The position numbers and the translations under genes were made by a program. 25,939 bases of DNA, taken from positions 1-25,939 of IMG/VR virus record IMGVR_UViG_3300024432_000061. One strand, given 5' to 3'. Shown piece by piece: positions 1-8,500 of the stretch. Each line of letters starts with the position of its first letter. Positions within the stretch are counted from its first letter, which is position 1. Origin of the DNA: a virus. Under the pieces are notes generated by a model, which worked only from the letters and a program-made list of their open reading frames with translations, did no database searches and was not told the origin of the DNA.

Positions 1-2
1 CA

Positions 3-284
3 GAGGCCCTTGATGCCTCCCCTATTGCCTCGGTTATTATTGAGTATATGACAGACAAAACGAACATTAACCTAACAGCTAGTGAATTGTACGCTGATTT
101 ATGTCAGTACGCTGAAAACATGGCTGTTAATACACGACTCAAGACATGGCCAAAGGACCCGAAATGGCTATGGAAAAGGATCAAAGAAGTGAGGCCTAAT
201 CTAATCAAGATCGGCATCAATGCCGAAAAAACGGACGATAGATGTAGTTATATAAAATTATCTAAAGATAGGCAACACAGGTAA
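3..284 (+). CDS. C-terminal part of phage/plasmid primase-helicase-like replication protein (partial)
   Basis: An open frame enters from the left window edge (first full codon at 3) and ends with TAA at 284. An internal ATG at 48 exists, but the residues before it (ALDASPIASVIIEYM) continue the same domain, so this is a truncated longer gene. The pattern 'small residues, aliphatic helix, TASELYADL, TWPKDPKWLWKRIKEVRPNL, GI' matches the C-terminal DNA-binding-like tail common in phage and plasmid primase/helicase proteins, where a W-P-K-x-P motif precedes a helix of type L-x-R-x-x-P-x-L and then GI. The family is recognised by eye only; the catalytic domains lie outside the window. It is the only + strand gene here and converges on the late genes, as expected for an early replication module. 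Confidence 0.7.
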   Translation, partial: EALDASPIASVIIEYMTDKTNINLTASELYADLCQYAENMAVNTRLKTWPKDPKWLWKRIKEVRPNLIKIGINAEKTDDRCSYIKLSKDRQHR

Positions 285-357
285 AAGAGCTATCCCTGTT
301 TGTCATAACTAGGCAATCTTTCCTGTTTTCATGATTACTAAACCGGGAATATGGGGT

Positions 358-385
358 AAAACTAGGCAATGGATTACCTAGTTTT
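358..385. terminator. Bidirectional intrinsic terminator between convergent genes
   Basis: AAAACTAGG (358-366) pairs perfectly with CCTAGTTTT (377-385) across a 10-base loop, giving A/T tracts on both sides. It lies between the stop of the + strand gene (284) and the end of the minus-strand late genes, and it contains the HNH gene stop codon (374-376). A second copy of the left arm (AACTAGGCAAT) occurs near 306-316. Confidence 0.6.
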
Positions 386-703
386 AAAGCTATCATGCAG
401 CCGGTTATGGCACCTAGCACACAGCGGCATAAGATTCTTTTCATTATACTTCACGCCACCGTCTTTTAATGAGATAATGTGATGCGGAAGAATAGAAGGA
501 CGAGTACAAATCTTACACATCGGAAATTTCCTTAGATAATACCGTCTAAAGATATCCCACTTAGAATCGTATCCCCGTTCACGGGCAGATGGCCTGAAAG
601 AATCATTGTATCTATTATTATCTCTTTGATGCTCTTCGCAATATCCTTTTTTAACAAGAGCGCTGCACCCAACCCTTAAACAGGGTTTTTTAGGTTTCCA
701 CAT
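374..703 (-). CDS. HNH endonuclease
   Basis: A 109-residue phage HNH nuclease. The N-terminal half has a Cys/His cluster (CLRVGC, YCEEH) typical of phage HNH proteins. The core has MCKIC, then ILPHHIISLKDGG (His-His general base region), NLMPLC and CARCHNRLH (second zinc pair and metal-binding His). Known phage homologues such as HK97 gp74 act with terminase in packaging and are encoded next to it. Here the gene closes the late region, beside the convergent replication gene, with no terminase in the window. In a circular or terminally redundant genome it could still lie near the packaging site. The upstream SD is weak (GGACGTTTTTAAATATG). Confidence 0.9.
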   Translation of the reverse strand: MWKPKKPCLRVGCSALVKKGYCEEHQRDNNRYNDSFRPSARERGYDSKWDIFRRYYLRKFPMCKICTRPSILPHHIISLKDGGVKYNEKNLMPLCARCHNRLHDSFKTR

Positions 704-726
704 ATTTAAAAACGTCCAATCTAAGA

Positions 727-864
727 TTAACCATGAGCAAAGAACAATCCTCCGCCAGCCTCTTCCGTATATTCCACTTGCATGATCATTCCATGTATTA
801 CTAATTGCATCTCAATATATTCAATCTGGGCAGCCTCTGCCCAAACCTTTAATAAATCAGCCAT
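727..864 (-). CDS. Small hypothetical protein (45 aa) between tail adhesin and HNH
   Basis: An ATG at 864 is preceded by a near-ideal SD (AAAGGAGATATAA then ATG) and opens a 45-codon frame ending in TAA at 727-729. The product begins MADLLKVWAEAAQIEY and is acidic and helical at the start, ending EEAGGGLFFAHG. It fills the space between the tail adhesin (ends 878) and the HNH gene (starts 703). The SD, spacing and absence of a competing gene support it; the function is unknown. Small proteins of this kind often end phage tail-fibre operons as chaperone-like or hypothetical factors, but nothing in the sequence shows that. Confidence 0.7.
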   Translation of the reverse strand: MADLLKVWAEAAQIEYIEMQLVIHGMIMQVEYTEEAGGGLFFAHG

Positions 865-877
865 TTATATCTCCTTT

Positions 878-1873
878 CTAAGCTGTTAAGGTGGCTTTTA
901 TCCCTATTTGCAAACTACTGATTTCAGAAGGAGTAAAAGCAGATGCCGTTATGGGATTATTTTCCCATAATTTAGTAACATATTTCGGGTCCCCCGCCGT
1001 GCCTGGGATTAGGCCAGCGCTAAACATTGCTGTGTTATTATGAGCAATGCCTATCTCAAGGTTTTGTGCATCTGGCGCACCTTCGGTCTCAGCTAATGCT
1101 GATATTTGTATACATTTAATTTCCCCAGCTATACTATCTAGGGCTGATATATTATAGAGGTCTACTGCGCCGGTAGTGTTTATGCTCACACCTTCAACCG
1201 TGGTTGGGGGTATCTCGTTAATGCATGCATAATTCTCGCCGGTAGAGGGTGTCCATCCGGTAGAGCCTCCTGAGCTGTCAGGGACCAGCGCCATTATTTT
1301 TGTCTTGCCCGGAAAAACTGTCGTATCTATAACGATATCATCAACAAGCCGGATTGGATTAATATAATATGTAGCGCCTATACGTAGGATATTAAAATCT
1401 ACATCGTCGACGCCGGCCTTAGTGTTACTTGTAAAATCTATTACCGTCTCTCCATTCACGAGGACTTTGCCTATTCCATTAGCGCTGCTAATTTTACTAT
1501 GAAATTCAATACGATAATTCACGTTTGTTGATAGCGCTGCGGTTGCTGATGAAATACTGACATGTTGGCGATATAGATGTATTACCTCATTTGATGATAA
1601 GCGGACGCTTGAAATCCTTGACGTATTTTTGTCCAGATCGAATATATGTCTTACTGCAATAGAAGCAGCGCCTTGGAAATTAAACTTTCCGGCAAGATAA
1701 ATTTCATTATAGGTAGTACCGAGGGATTTTGATATCCTTGCTCGTCCGGTAATAGATACCGAGTAATCGCCATCAATTGCATTAGCTGTTGTAATTGCTA
1801 CTGTCCCTGCCCCACCTGCCTCCCATAGCCCATAATGTCCATGCTCAAAACCGTCTATAAAAATTCTACCCAT
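878..1873 (-). CDS. Putative tail adhesin with LamG/concanavalin-like domain, copy 2
   Basis: 331 residues starting MGRIFIDGFEHG. The pattern FIDGFEHG...GLWE, G-x-Y-S-V, LGTTYNEIYLAGKF, IFDLDK, VDYRIEF-like (here VNYRIEF) and KVLVNGETVIDF is the beta-sandwich signature of LamG-like domains in phage tail proteins (about residues 1-180). The C-terminal half (about 190-331) is a second conserved domain (IKCIQISALAETEG, ASAFTPSEISSLQIGIKA) also common in tail proteins. It follows its paralogue (1877-2872) after 3 bases, with SD AGGA before ATG. It is probably a virion surface protein with carbohydrate or receptor binding; substrate unknown. Confidence 0.75.
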   Translation of the reverse strand: MGRIFIDGFEHGHYGLWEAGGAGTVAITTANAIDGDYSVSITGRARISKSLGTTYNEIYLAGKFNFQGAASIAVRHIFDLDKNTSRISSVRLSSNEVIHLYRQHVSISSATAALSTNVNYRIEFHSKISSANGIGKVLVNGETVIDFTSNTKAGVDDVDFNILRIGATYYINPIRLVDDIVIDTTVFPGKTKIMALVPDSSGGSTGWTPSTGENYACINEIPPTTVEGVSINTTGAVDLYNISALDSIAGEIKCIQISALAETEGAPDAQNLEIGIAHNNTAMFSAGLIPGTAGDPKYVTKLWENNPITASAFTPSEISSLQIGIKATLTA

Positions 1874-1876
1874 ATA

Positions 1877-2872
1877 TTATCCTGTAGCAGCCTTAACCCC
1901 TATCTGCAAACTGCTAATTTCAGATGGAGTAAAAGCGGCGGTTGTTATTGGATTTTCCTCCCATAATTGAGAAACATGCGCTGGGGATCCCGCTGTGCCC
2001 GGAGTTAAACTTGCGCTAAAAACGACTGAGCTATTATGGCCAAACGCTATCTGCACTTTTGGCACTGTGGTTTCGCTCAGTATCTCGGCCAGTGCGGAAA
2101 TTTGCACGCATTTTATCGCACCGGCCAAACTATTCAACGCCGAGACATTGTAAAGGTCTAGGGCGCTTGCAGTATTTGCATGAACACTATTGTCAGTGGT
2201 CGGCGGTACTTCGTCAACACATTCAAAATTCTCACCAGCGGCTGATGGAGCCCACTCTGTGGAGGCCCCTATTGCATTAGGAAGTAAGCCCATGATTTTT
2301 GTGTTTCCGGGAAAGGCCGTAGTATCGACAATAATATTATCAATAACCATATTTTGCTCATAAGCAAAGTCAGTATCTCCAATCCGCAAAATATTAAAAT
2401 CTTCATCGGCTCCCGGTTTGGTATTGCTAGTCCAATTTATTATAGTTGCACCATCTAAAAGAACTTTCCCTACCCCTGCGGAGCTATCTATTTTTGCTTG
2501 GAATTCAATTAAATAATCGACATTTGAAGATACCTCTCCTGTTGTTGCAGAGGCAATAGCAGTCCCGCCACGATATAAATGTATTACCTTGGCAGTAGAA
2601 ACGCCGATACCTAATATTCTAGTTGTACCTTTGTCAAGATCAAATATATGGCATGAACTAAAATGGGATACGAATCTAAATTTACCGGCAATAAAAATTT
2701 CATTATAAGTGGTGCCGAGCGGCCGGGACATTCTAACAACTTCTGTTAATCTAACGGAATAGTTCCCATCAATTACTCCCGTGCTAATAATAGCAGCCAC
2801 GCCAGTATCGGAATCTATTTCCCATAAACCTAAGCTTCCATGTTCAAATCCATCAATGAAAATTCTACTCAC
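1877..2872 (-). CDS. Putative tail adhesin with LamG/concanavalin-like domain, copy 1 (GTG start)
   Basis: The frame could open further upstream at 2914, but the better start is GTG at 2872. It has AGGAGA at 2880-2885 seven bases upstream, and the product then begins VSRIFIDGFEHG, aligning residue for residue with MGRIFIDGFEHG of the next gene. The protein is about 331 residues, the same length as its paralogue, with the same two-domain plan: LamG-like sandwich, then a C-terminal domain ending in ISSLQIGVKAATG. The upstream gene's stop (2884-2886) overlaps the SD, so translation is probably coupled. Likely a tail-tip or fibre component. Tandem duplication followed by divergence is evident. 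Confidence 0.75.
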   Translation of the reverse strand: MSRIFIDGFEHGSLGLWEIDSDTGVAAIISTGVIDGNYSVRLTEVVRMSRPLGTTYNEIFIAGKFRFVSHFSSCHIFDLDKGTTRILGIGVSTAKVIHLYRGGTAIASATTGEVSSNVDYLIEFQAKIDSSAGVGKVLLDGATIINWTSNTKPGADEDFNILRIGDTDFAYEQNMVIDNIIVDTTAFPGNTKIMGLLPNAIGASTEWAPSAAGENFECVDEVPPTTDNSVHANTASALDLYNVSALNSLAGAIKCVQISALAEILSETTVPKVQIAFGHNSSVVFSASLTPGTAGSPAHVSQLWEENPITTAAFTPSEISSLQIGVKAATG

Positions 2873-2883
2873 GTTAAAATCTC

Positions 2884-3945
2884 CTAAAAATTCTGGCTTG
2901 CATCGGCAAACCATGTGCTATTTGACCGTACAAAGGTCAGCCAATCCGACTTATTGGCCACTGTGGTCATTGTGGGAGCCACGCCCCCTCTCCAGCTAAT
3001 TGTACCTGCTGTAGCGCCTATGGCTAAAGTCCATCCTCCGGTAGCGTCTTGTGCTACCCTTAGCCTATAAACCTGCCCATTAACTCCACCGGTAATAATA
3101 CAAGATGAATTAGTGGTCAAATGTACAAATCTAGTCTCTGCGGTAGAAAAATCTACCGTGAATGTTGAAGCGGAGGCGCCTACTGATGATTCCCTACCTC
3201 CTAAATAATCTGCCGGTTTTTTTCCTGCATCAACCGGCAAGCCCGCAGAGCTTGCGATTAAAATATTTCCTTCGGTTGCCGTACTGCCATGATCCGCAGA
3301 TGAGTCTATGTTGTGTTGTTGGGCGTGGGTGGATATCGCCGCTACTTGTACCGCTAATGTTGAGAGTGCAGTTGTCACTGCCGTTAAGGCAATACCTCCA
3401 TCAATAGGCAAGCCCGCAGAGCTTGCAATTAAAATATTCCCATCGGTTGCCGTGCCGGCATGATCATCGGTTGAATCAATATCATGCTGTTGTGCATGCA
3501 CCGCCGCCGTACTAAGCATTTGTTGGAACGAGGGAAACAAGAGGTGGCAATAAAATTGTTTTGCCGTGGTATTAACCATACCCAAAACAATCCTGCTGGA
3601 AGGTAGTAAGGTTGTCGAGGCGGTTGAAAAGGCTACAAAGGTAGCTGAAATCGTAGCATTATTAACCGTGCTGAGGTCTGCATATACGATACTTCCCGTT
3701 GTGAGAGTTAACGTAGCGGAGGCAATAACATTTGTGAACATTTTACCACTTGAATCCATACCAAGGATTTTAAGCGGATCCGTCCATGTTAACTCACCTG
3801 AAGTGCTGTTAAATGTTATGGTACCATCACAAGAAATCAGCGGTACCTTTGTATTCCTAATAATTTTGTCGAAGGATTCTAAAGGAGGGTTCATGTCAGC
3901 CGGTTTAAATAATGTCGCTGTTGTATAACTACTCGCTAGTATCAT
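2884..3945 (-). CDS. Tail fibre / receptor-binding structural protein with internal repeat
   Basis: 353 residues. The N-terminal ~130 residues are beta-rich (ISCDGTITFNSTSGELTW), typical of phage fibre shafts. Two ~45-residue repeats follow, each with AQQH(D/N)IDS, DH.(G/S)TAT(D/E)GN and ILIASSAGLP (about residues 150-240). The C-terminal domain (GQVYRLRVAQDATGGW, ISWRGG, SDWLTFVRSNSTWF) is a common phage tail-fibre module. The start ATG overlaps the previous stop as ATGA at 3945-3942, with GGGAGG upstream, so it is translationally coupled to the 76-residue gene. Host attachment is inferred from composition and position. Confidence 0.75.
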   Translation of the reverse strand: MILASSYTTATLFKPADMNPPLESFDKIIRNTKVPLISCDGTITFNSTSGELTWTDPLKILGMDSSGKMFTNVIASATLTLTTGSIVYADLSTVNNATISATFVAFSTASTTLLPSSRIVLGMVNTTAKQFYCHLLFPSFQQMLSTAAVHAQQHDIDSTDDHAGTATDGNILIASSAGLPIDGGIALTAVTTALSTLAVQVAAISTHAQQHNIDSSADHGSTATEGNILIASSAGLPVDAGKKPADYLGGRESSVGASASTFTVDFSTAETRFVHLTTNSSCIITGGVNGQVYRLRVAQDATGGWTLAIGATAGTISWRGGVAPTMTTVANKSDWLTFVRSNSTWFADASQNF

Positions 3946-4172
3946 TTATTACCACCTCCCAAGATGTTGAACTTTTCTAATAAGTTGTCGGTTAACTCCT
4001 GACAATGCTTTATTTTATCTTTATTCTCTTCTTCTTTTAATGCACGACCGGATATCTCTTTTTGAATTGTTACCCTTAACAGATTTAATTCAACAAGGAT
4101 AGAATTTAATATTGCTTTTTCCGATAAAGTATGATCAGTCAAGACAGGATTATGTAAGTCATTTAATGGCAT
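3942..4172 (-). CDS. Small helical (coiled-coil) hypothetical protein in fibre module
   Basis: 76 residues, almost entirely predicted helix, rich in Lys/Glu/Leu (IQKEISGRALKEEENKDKI), ending GGGNK. It lies between two fibre genes and overlaps the next gene by ATGA. Position suggests a fibre assembly or trimerisation helper, but no family is recognised. The 80 bases upstream (4173-4252) hold only a weak palindrome (AATTAC...GTAATT) and no gene. Confidence 0.6.
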   Translation of the reverse strand: MPLNDLHNPVLTDHTLSEKAILNSILVELNLLRVTIQKEISGRALKEEENKDKIKHCQELTDNLLEKFNILGGGNK

Positions 4173-4252
4173 ATTTTCTTATAACCGTAACAATATTGCC
4201 TAGTATTACCCCAAATTACCGGTAAAGTAATTTCAATTTAGGCGCATTCCTT

Positions 4253-5341
4253 TTAAGTTGATGTTGAGGTGCTTATCATAACATGATTTACACTCTCAAG
4301 ATCATAATTCAAATGAGCCGTAAATTGAAAAATCGTTCCTATTGTATCCAAATCACTGGTTGATTTTCGATAAGTTAATGATTCTACACTGTTAGTATAA
4401 AATTCCACAGCGGTTGAGTCAGTGGATCCACTTACCAAAGAACCTGACCCACTAATAATTTTTGCAGTACAAAAATAACCTGCGCCAGGCTTACTAACTA
4501 TATTATTATATTGATCTATCACTTTGAATGAAATATCAATCGAAGTATCTAATGTATCAATACTGGTTTTGCTAAATGATGTAAATATTTGATTAGACTC
4601 AGGTATTGAAAAATTATGATTAATGTCTCCCTGGGTTATTGCCGTCATATTGGGATAGACTAAAACAAAACCTAGCTCAACATGCCCACCGGCTATTGCT
4701 TCCCTTGTCGATGCGGTGGCTGTACCTGAGAATGTAGTTCCTTTAAGAACGTCAACAGCCAAATCCGTACCTACTTGTAAAACATCTATTCTAAAAGCAC
4801 TTGTGCTTGCCGCATCTATTGTTTTAACAGCGGCAATATCGTTCATTTTACCGCCATCACCCATGCGGTACAGAGAGGATGAATTCATTGCGATCGCATC
4901 CAATACAAAGGTTGAATTGGCAACCCTAAATGAACCGGTGCGGACCATAAGGGACATTCCGGGATTGTTTGGCTTCCCCAGCAAATTACAACCCAGAGTA
5001 ATTGCTACTCCTGTGCTTACCCCTGGACTTAATGTGGAAACATGCGTACTGCCCGGCACTGCCGTAGGCACTAATATTCCATGTCCGATTAACTCTATTC
5101 TGCCCTGGTTCCCCGAACAATGGGATATCCTTACAGCATTGCCTCTTTTAAGCCATTCCGGAGTCTGTGACCAATTCTCAGGATAATAGGCTAAAATCTG
5201 CCGATCGGAGCCTTGTATTTTTACAAAGGCATAACGGTCAGTGCTGTTTACAGACCAACAAATACCGTCTCTACTCTCTGTGTGTCTAGTATGCCGGTCA
5301 TCAACATAGTTTCTTAATTGTTTAGCGCCATAAAGCCTCAT
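4253..5341 (-). CDS. Tail protein with C-terminal Ig-like (invasin/Big-1-type) domain
   Basis: 362 residues. The N-terminal ~90 residues are a mixed domain (AFVKIQGSDRQILAYYPENW, AVRISHCSGNQGRIELIGHG) often seen at the tail-proximal end of phage fibre proteins. The middle (about 100-250) is a beta-rich domain with Ala/Ser/Thr. The C-terminal ~100 residues (IDISFKVIDQYNNIVSKPG, AKIISGSGSLVSG) look like a bacterial Ig-like group 1 domain. The start overlaps the upstream gene by 20 bases with a GAGGT motif just before ATG. Probably a baseplate or fibre component for surface attachment. Confidence 0.65.
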   Translation of the reverse strand: MRLYGAKQLRNYVDDRHTRHTESRDGICWSVNSTDRYAFVKIQGSDRQILAYYPENWSQTPEWLKRGNAVRISHCSGNQGRIELIGHGILVPTAVPGSTHVSTLSPGVSTGVAITLGCNLLGKPNNPGMSLMVRTGSFRVANSTFVLDAIAMNSSSLYRMGDGGKMNDIAAVKTIDAASTSAFRIDVLQVGTDLAVDVLKGTTFSGTATASTREAIAGGHVELGFVLVYPNMTAITQGDINHNFSIPESNQIFTSFSKTSIDTLDTSIDISFKVIDQYNNIVSKPGAGYFCTAKIISGSGSLVSGSTDSTAVEFYTNSVESLTYRKSTSDLDTIGTIFQFTAHLNYDLESVNHVMISTSTST

Positions 5342-5570
5342 ACCTCGCCTTCCTTATTTGATATTCATTCTTTAGGATAATATTAACATTCCTACCTTCT
5401 TCATCACGTACAATTATTGCTTCACCTGACTGAAGCAATTTTACTACTTGACGAACCTTTTCAATTGTGTCAGTAAGATCGGTACCATCTCTAGTAACAA
5501 ACTCTACTATAATTTCGCATATACGGCTAACCTCCAATGTTTCAATCGGAATCTCAAGCTCAAAGTTCAC
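5322..5570 (-). CDS. Small hypothetical tail-module protein (GTG start)
   Basis: 82 residues beginning GTG AAC TTT GAG; the GTG lies inside the end of the hub gene (11-base overlap). The product MNFELEIPIETLEVSRICEI continues with an acidic, helix-strand pattern (IVRDEEGRNVNIILKN). Its end overlaps the next gene by 20 bases, so the three genes are tightly coupled. No family recognised; a small tail assembly or structural accessory protein is inferred from position. Confidence 0.6.
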   Translation of the reverse strand: MNFELEIPIETLEVSRICEIIVEFVTRDGTDLTDTIEKVRQVVKLLQSGEAIIVRDEEGRNVNIILKNEYQIRKARYEALWR

Positions 5571-8500
5571 TAACTACCCACCCTATAATATGGTCATAAA
5601 AATATCCATCGTTTGTATTTGCCCCGGAGGCTTTTTTATATCTCCGGATTAAATTAACGATAAAGATTTTTAAACTCAGCCCGGTATGGGGATGAACGAT
5701 TTGTATTGTATCGCCATCTTCGTCTTGTAAATGTGCAATCTTGGTTATTCTGATACGCCGCCTTTGGTATTTTACTACCATTAGTTCATGATTTGCCACT
5801 ACAGCACAATCACTCTGTGAATAGCATAATGGGTCTTCCAGTTTTTTCTCAATTACACAGCCTGTTTCTGCCTGAGCTTCGGTGTCGTCTGCACTAGCTT
5901 GAATCGAACGTCTTATCTTGCCCATAGGGAGGGCGTATATTTCATATTGAAAATTACCAATAGAGCAAAGAATAGACAAAACAAAGCTTAAGGATAGATT
6001 TGTCAGTATTCTACCAAAAGAAATCGTCATTCTCCCTGTCTCTACATTCCCAATATCATAGGTTGCCGCTAAAGCAACTAGCCCGCCGACAAGGGCAGGG
6101 ATTAGGTTCGGGGCTTTAACTGTTACAGTGCAATGCTTAAATGTTACCGTGTCTTGGGCAGAGATACTTTCCGATATGGAACCTGCCATCTTAAATGCAA
6201 TAGAGTTAGCTGTTTCAAGTACATTCAATCGAGGATTTTTACAACGCCTACTAGCGTCAGGTGAATAGTAAACCCGGTAATCTTTTTTCGCTCCCCACCA
6301 TCCGGTAGTGCCGTGAAGCTCGCCCACCCTTTCCTCACCAAAGGTTACATCAGTCCATGAGCGCTCTTGGCCCATAACCGTTACCTTGTTGATAAAATTA
6401 GAGTGCCGGTCATCCGGTTCATGGCTTATTATTTTATTCGCAGCCGTGTAAGTGTGATCTACGCTATTATCGTAATGAATTCTTTTACATTCTGCTACAT
6501 GATCAACATCAAATCTAATGTAGTAACCAAACCGGTCACAGATTTGATTAATCACTTCAAAAAGTTCAGTCTCTATCCATTGATGTTCAATTTGTACCCT
6601 ATTATCAAAATTACTTATAGATATATCACCGCTGTCAATAGCTGCCCATGTTTGCAAAACATCCGATATAATGGTTTCGGGAAAGGCCTCGTAATATTCC
6701 GTAGCATAAATATGGTTCTTTTCCCAAATGATCCGTTCATCTTCAGCGATTACGCTAATATTGGTATATTCACCGCGCTCATATCTAAGCCTTGCCTCCG
6801 CTACTACTACGGTACCCATTTTCTGCCAGTATTCGGAGCTTGAGATGATTTCACCAAACCGCAATGTGATCTTGCGGCCTTTTTTAACATACGGAGAAAA
6901 CAGGGAGTTCTTGTTGTAGGGATCAAATAGATGCCCGGCTGCTAAAGTAAATTCCAGCCTAGACGGAGTCCCGTCTATTGACCGCTCAAAGGATATTTCA
7001 TCCTCTCTGGTTAAGTAAGGAGTTAAGTCTAAGGTACTGCCATCTTTGCCCCATTTGATAGAATGCTCAGTCCCATCCACATTCTCGCTGGTCCAGAAGA
7101 CATACATTGATCCCGAATCTCCAGGGTCTACCCAGCCCACAGCTTCATAATCCCTATATCCTTGCACTAAGGCTGCAATGCTTGACCAGTTCCAAGAGGC
7201 CCCTGACTTAGTTCCAACAGTATAAGCAGTTTGTCGCATAGATCCGTGGATAGAAAACATAACAACTCCCTGCCATGCCGAACCGGTACTATCTCCATGT
7301 CCACCAAAAATTAAATCATTAACATCATCATAAAGACAATGCCAGAAATCATTTTCGCCTGAAGATGTCAATCCGGGAATATTAGTATTTGAATGTAGAA
7401 TCCACGAATCATTGCCGATATTATATATAGCTATTCCATAACCAAAATGAGCACAAATTATCTTATTAGGCTCACCTAAACAAAAATCATAAAAATCATA
7501 ATCATTAATAGATGCATAAGAGGGACGATGATAAATAAAGGTATCGTTAGAAAGATCAATTTCAACTATGCCTCGATAATCTTCTTGTGAATAAGAGGAT
7601 GTATAATTCATAGCGCCGTATATTTTCCCACCATAATAGACGAATCTATTAATTCCGTAGTAAGGAAAAGAGGAAAAGAGGCCATGATTATAATATTTCC
7701 AGAGCGCAGTAGTTGACAATGTCCATATACGCATAAATCCATCAAATATAGTATTTTGGAATCCACCGGACAAAATAATCAAATCATCTTCAGGCCTAAC
7801 TTCAAAATATCCATCCGCAGATTTTCCTACGCCTGTAGCCTCATGTTCGGTTATGGTATTTAACTCATTTATAACCTCTGTAAAAGTATAAGGTTCGGCT
7901 CCTTCGGTTAAATCCAAATATCCGATAAATATTCTCCGCGCAGTATAATGATTATCAATCATACAAACCCATAATTTATTGTTAGTTAAATCTATTTGTG
8001 TATGGGTTATTTCTGTATTATTTGATGGTGAAGTCCATGTCACATTTTTCGTTACTCCCCATCCTGTATTTGTATCAAAATAATAATGCGTTATCGTATC
8101 TGCATCTGCATTTAATAAACCAATACATCTACATGGGGCAATGTTTCTATTTGCTATTGGAATTAAATACCTCTCTCCTTTATCTCTATGCCACCAGACA
8201 TGTTGGGTTGCGCTAAACGCGTCAGAACTAAAAGCCGGGGCAGTGCTGACATCCCAACAGTCATCTACGGTCCATGTATCTATATCAATTTTAACTATGC
8301 ATTGAAATTTTTTATATCCTCCGCCACTATAAACATTAGTAACATATAATTTCCTATTAACCGAATCAAAACACATATTTCCGGGAGTATCACCTGACAA
8401 CCAATTCGTTTCACTATCATCCATCTGGAGGGCTGATATTTTACGGGTAAATAGCAGATATTGTTCATCCGCTACCTTTTGTACGGAAACCGCATGATTA

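Noticed and set aside
262-444. Minus-strand frame of 60 codons near the left end
   Set aside because: It overlaps the HNH gene out of frame and crosses the terminator hairpin; no family match.
1877-2914. Upstream start at 2914 for the LamG-like adhesin
   Set aside because: The GTG at 2872 has an SD and aligns with the paralogue's N-terminus; the extra 14 residues lie in the previous gene.
3566-3928. Plus-strand frame of 120 codons
   Set aside because: It lies wholly inside the tail fibre gene on the other strand; no SD or family match.
4716-5186. Plus-strand frame of 156 codons
   Set aside because: It overlaps the Ig-domain tail gene antisense; composition reflects the complement, no recognisable domain.
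6367-6843. Plus-strand frame of 158 codons
   Set aside because: Antisense to the well-supported hub domain; no SD.
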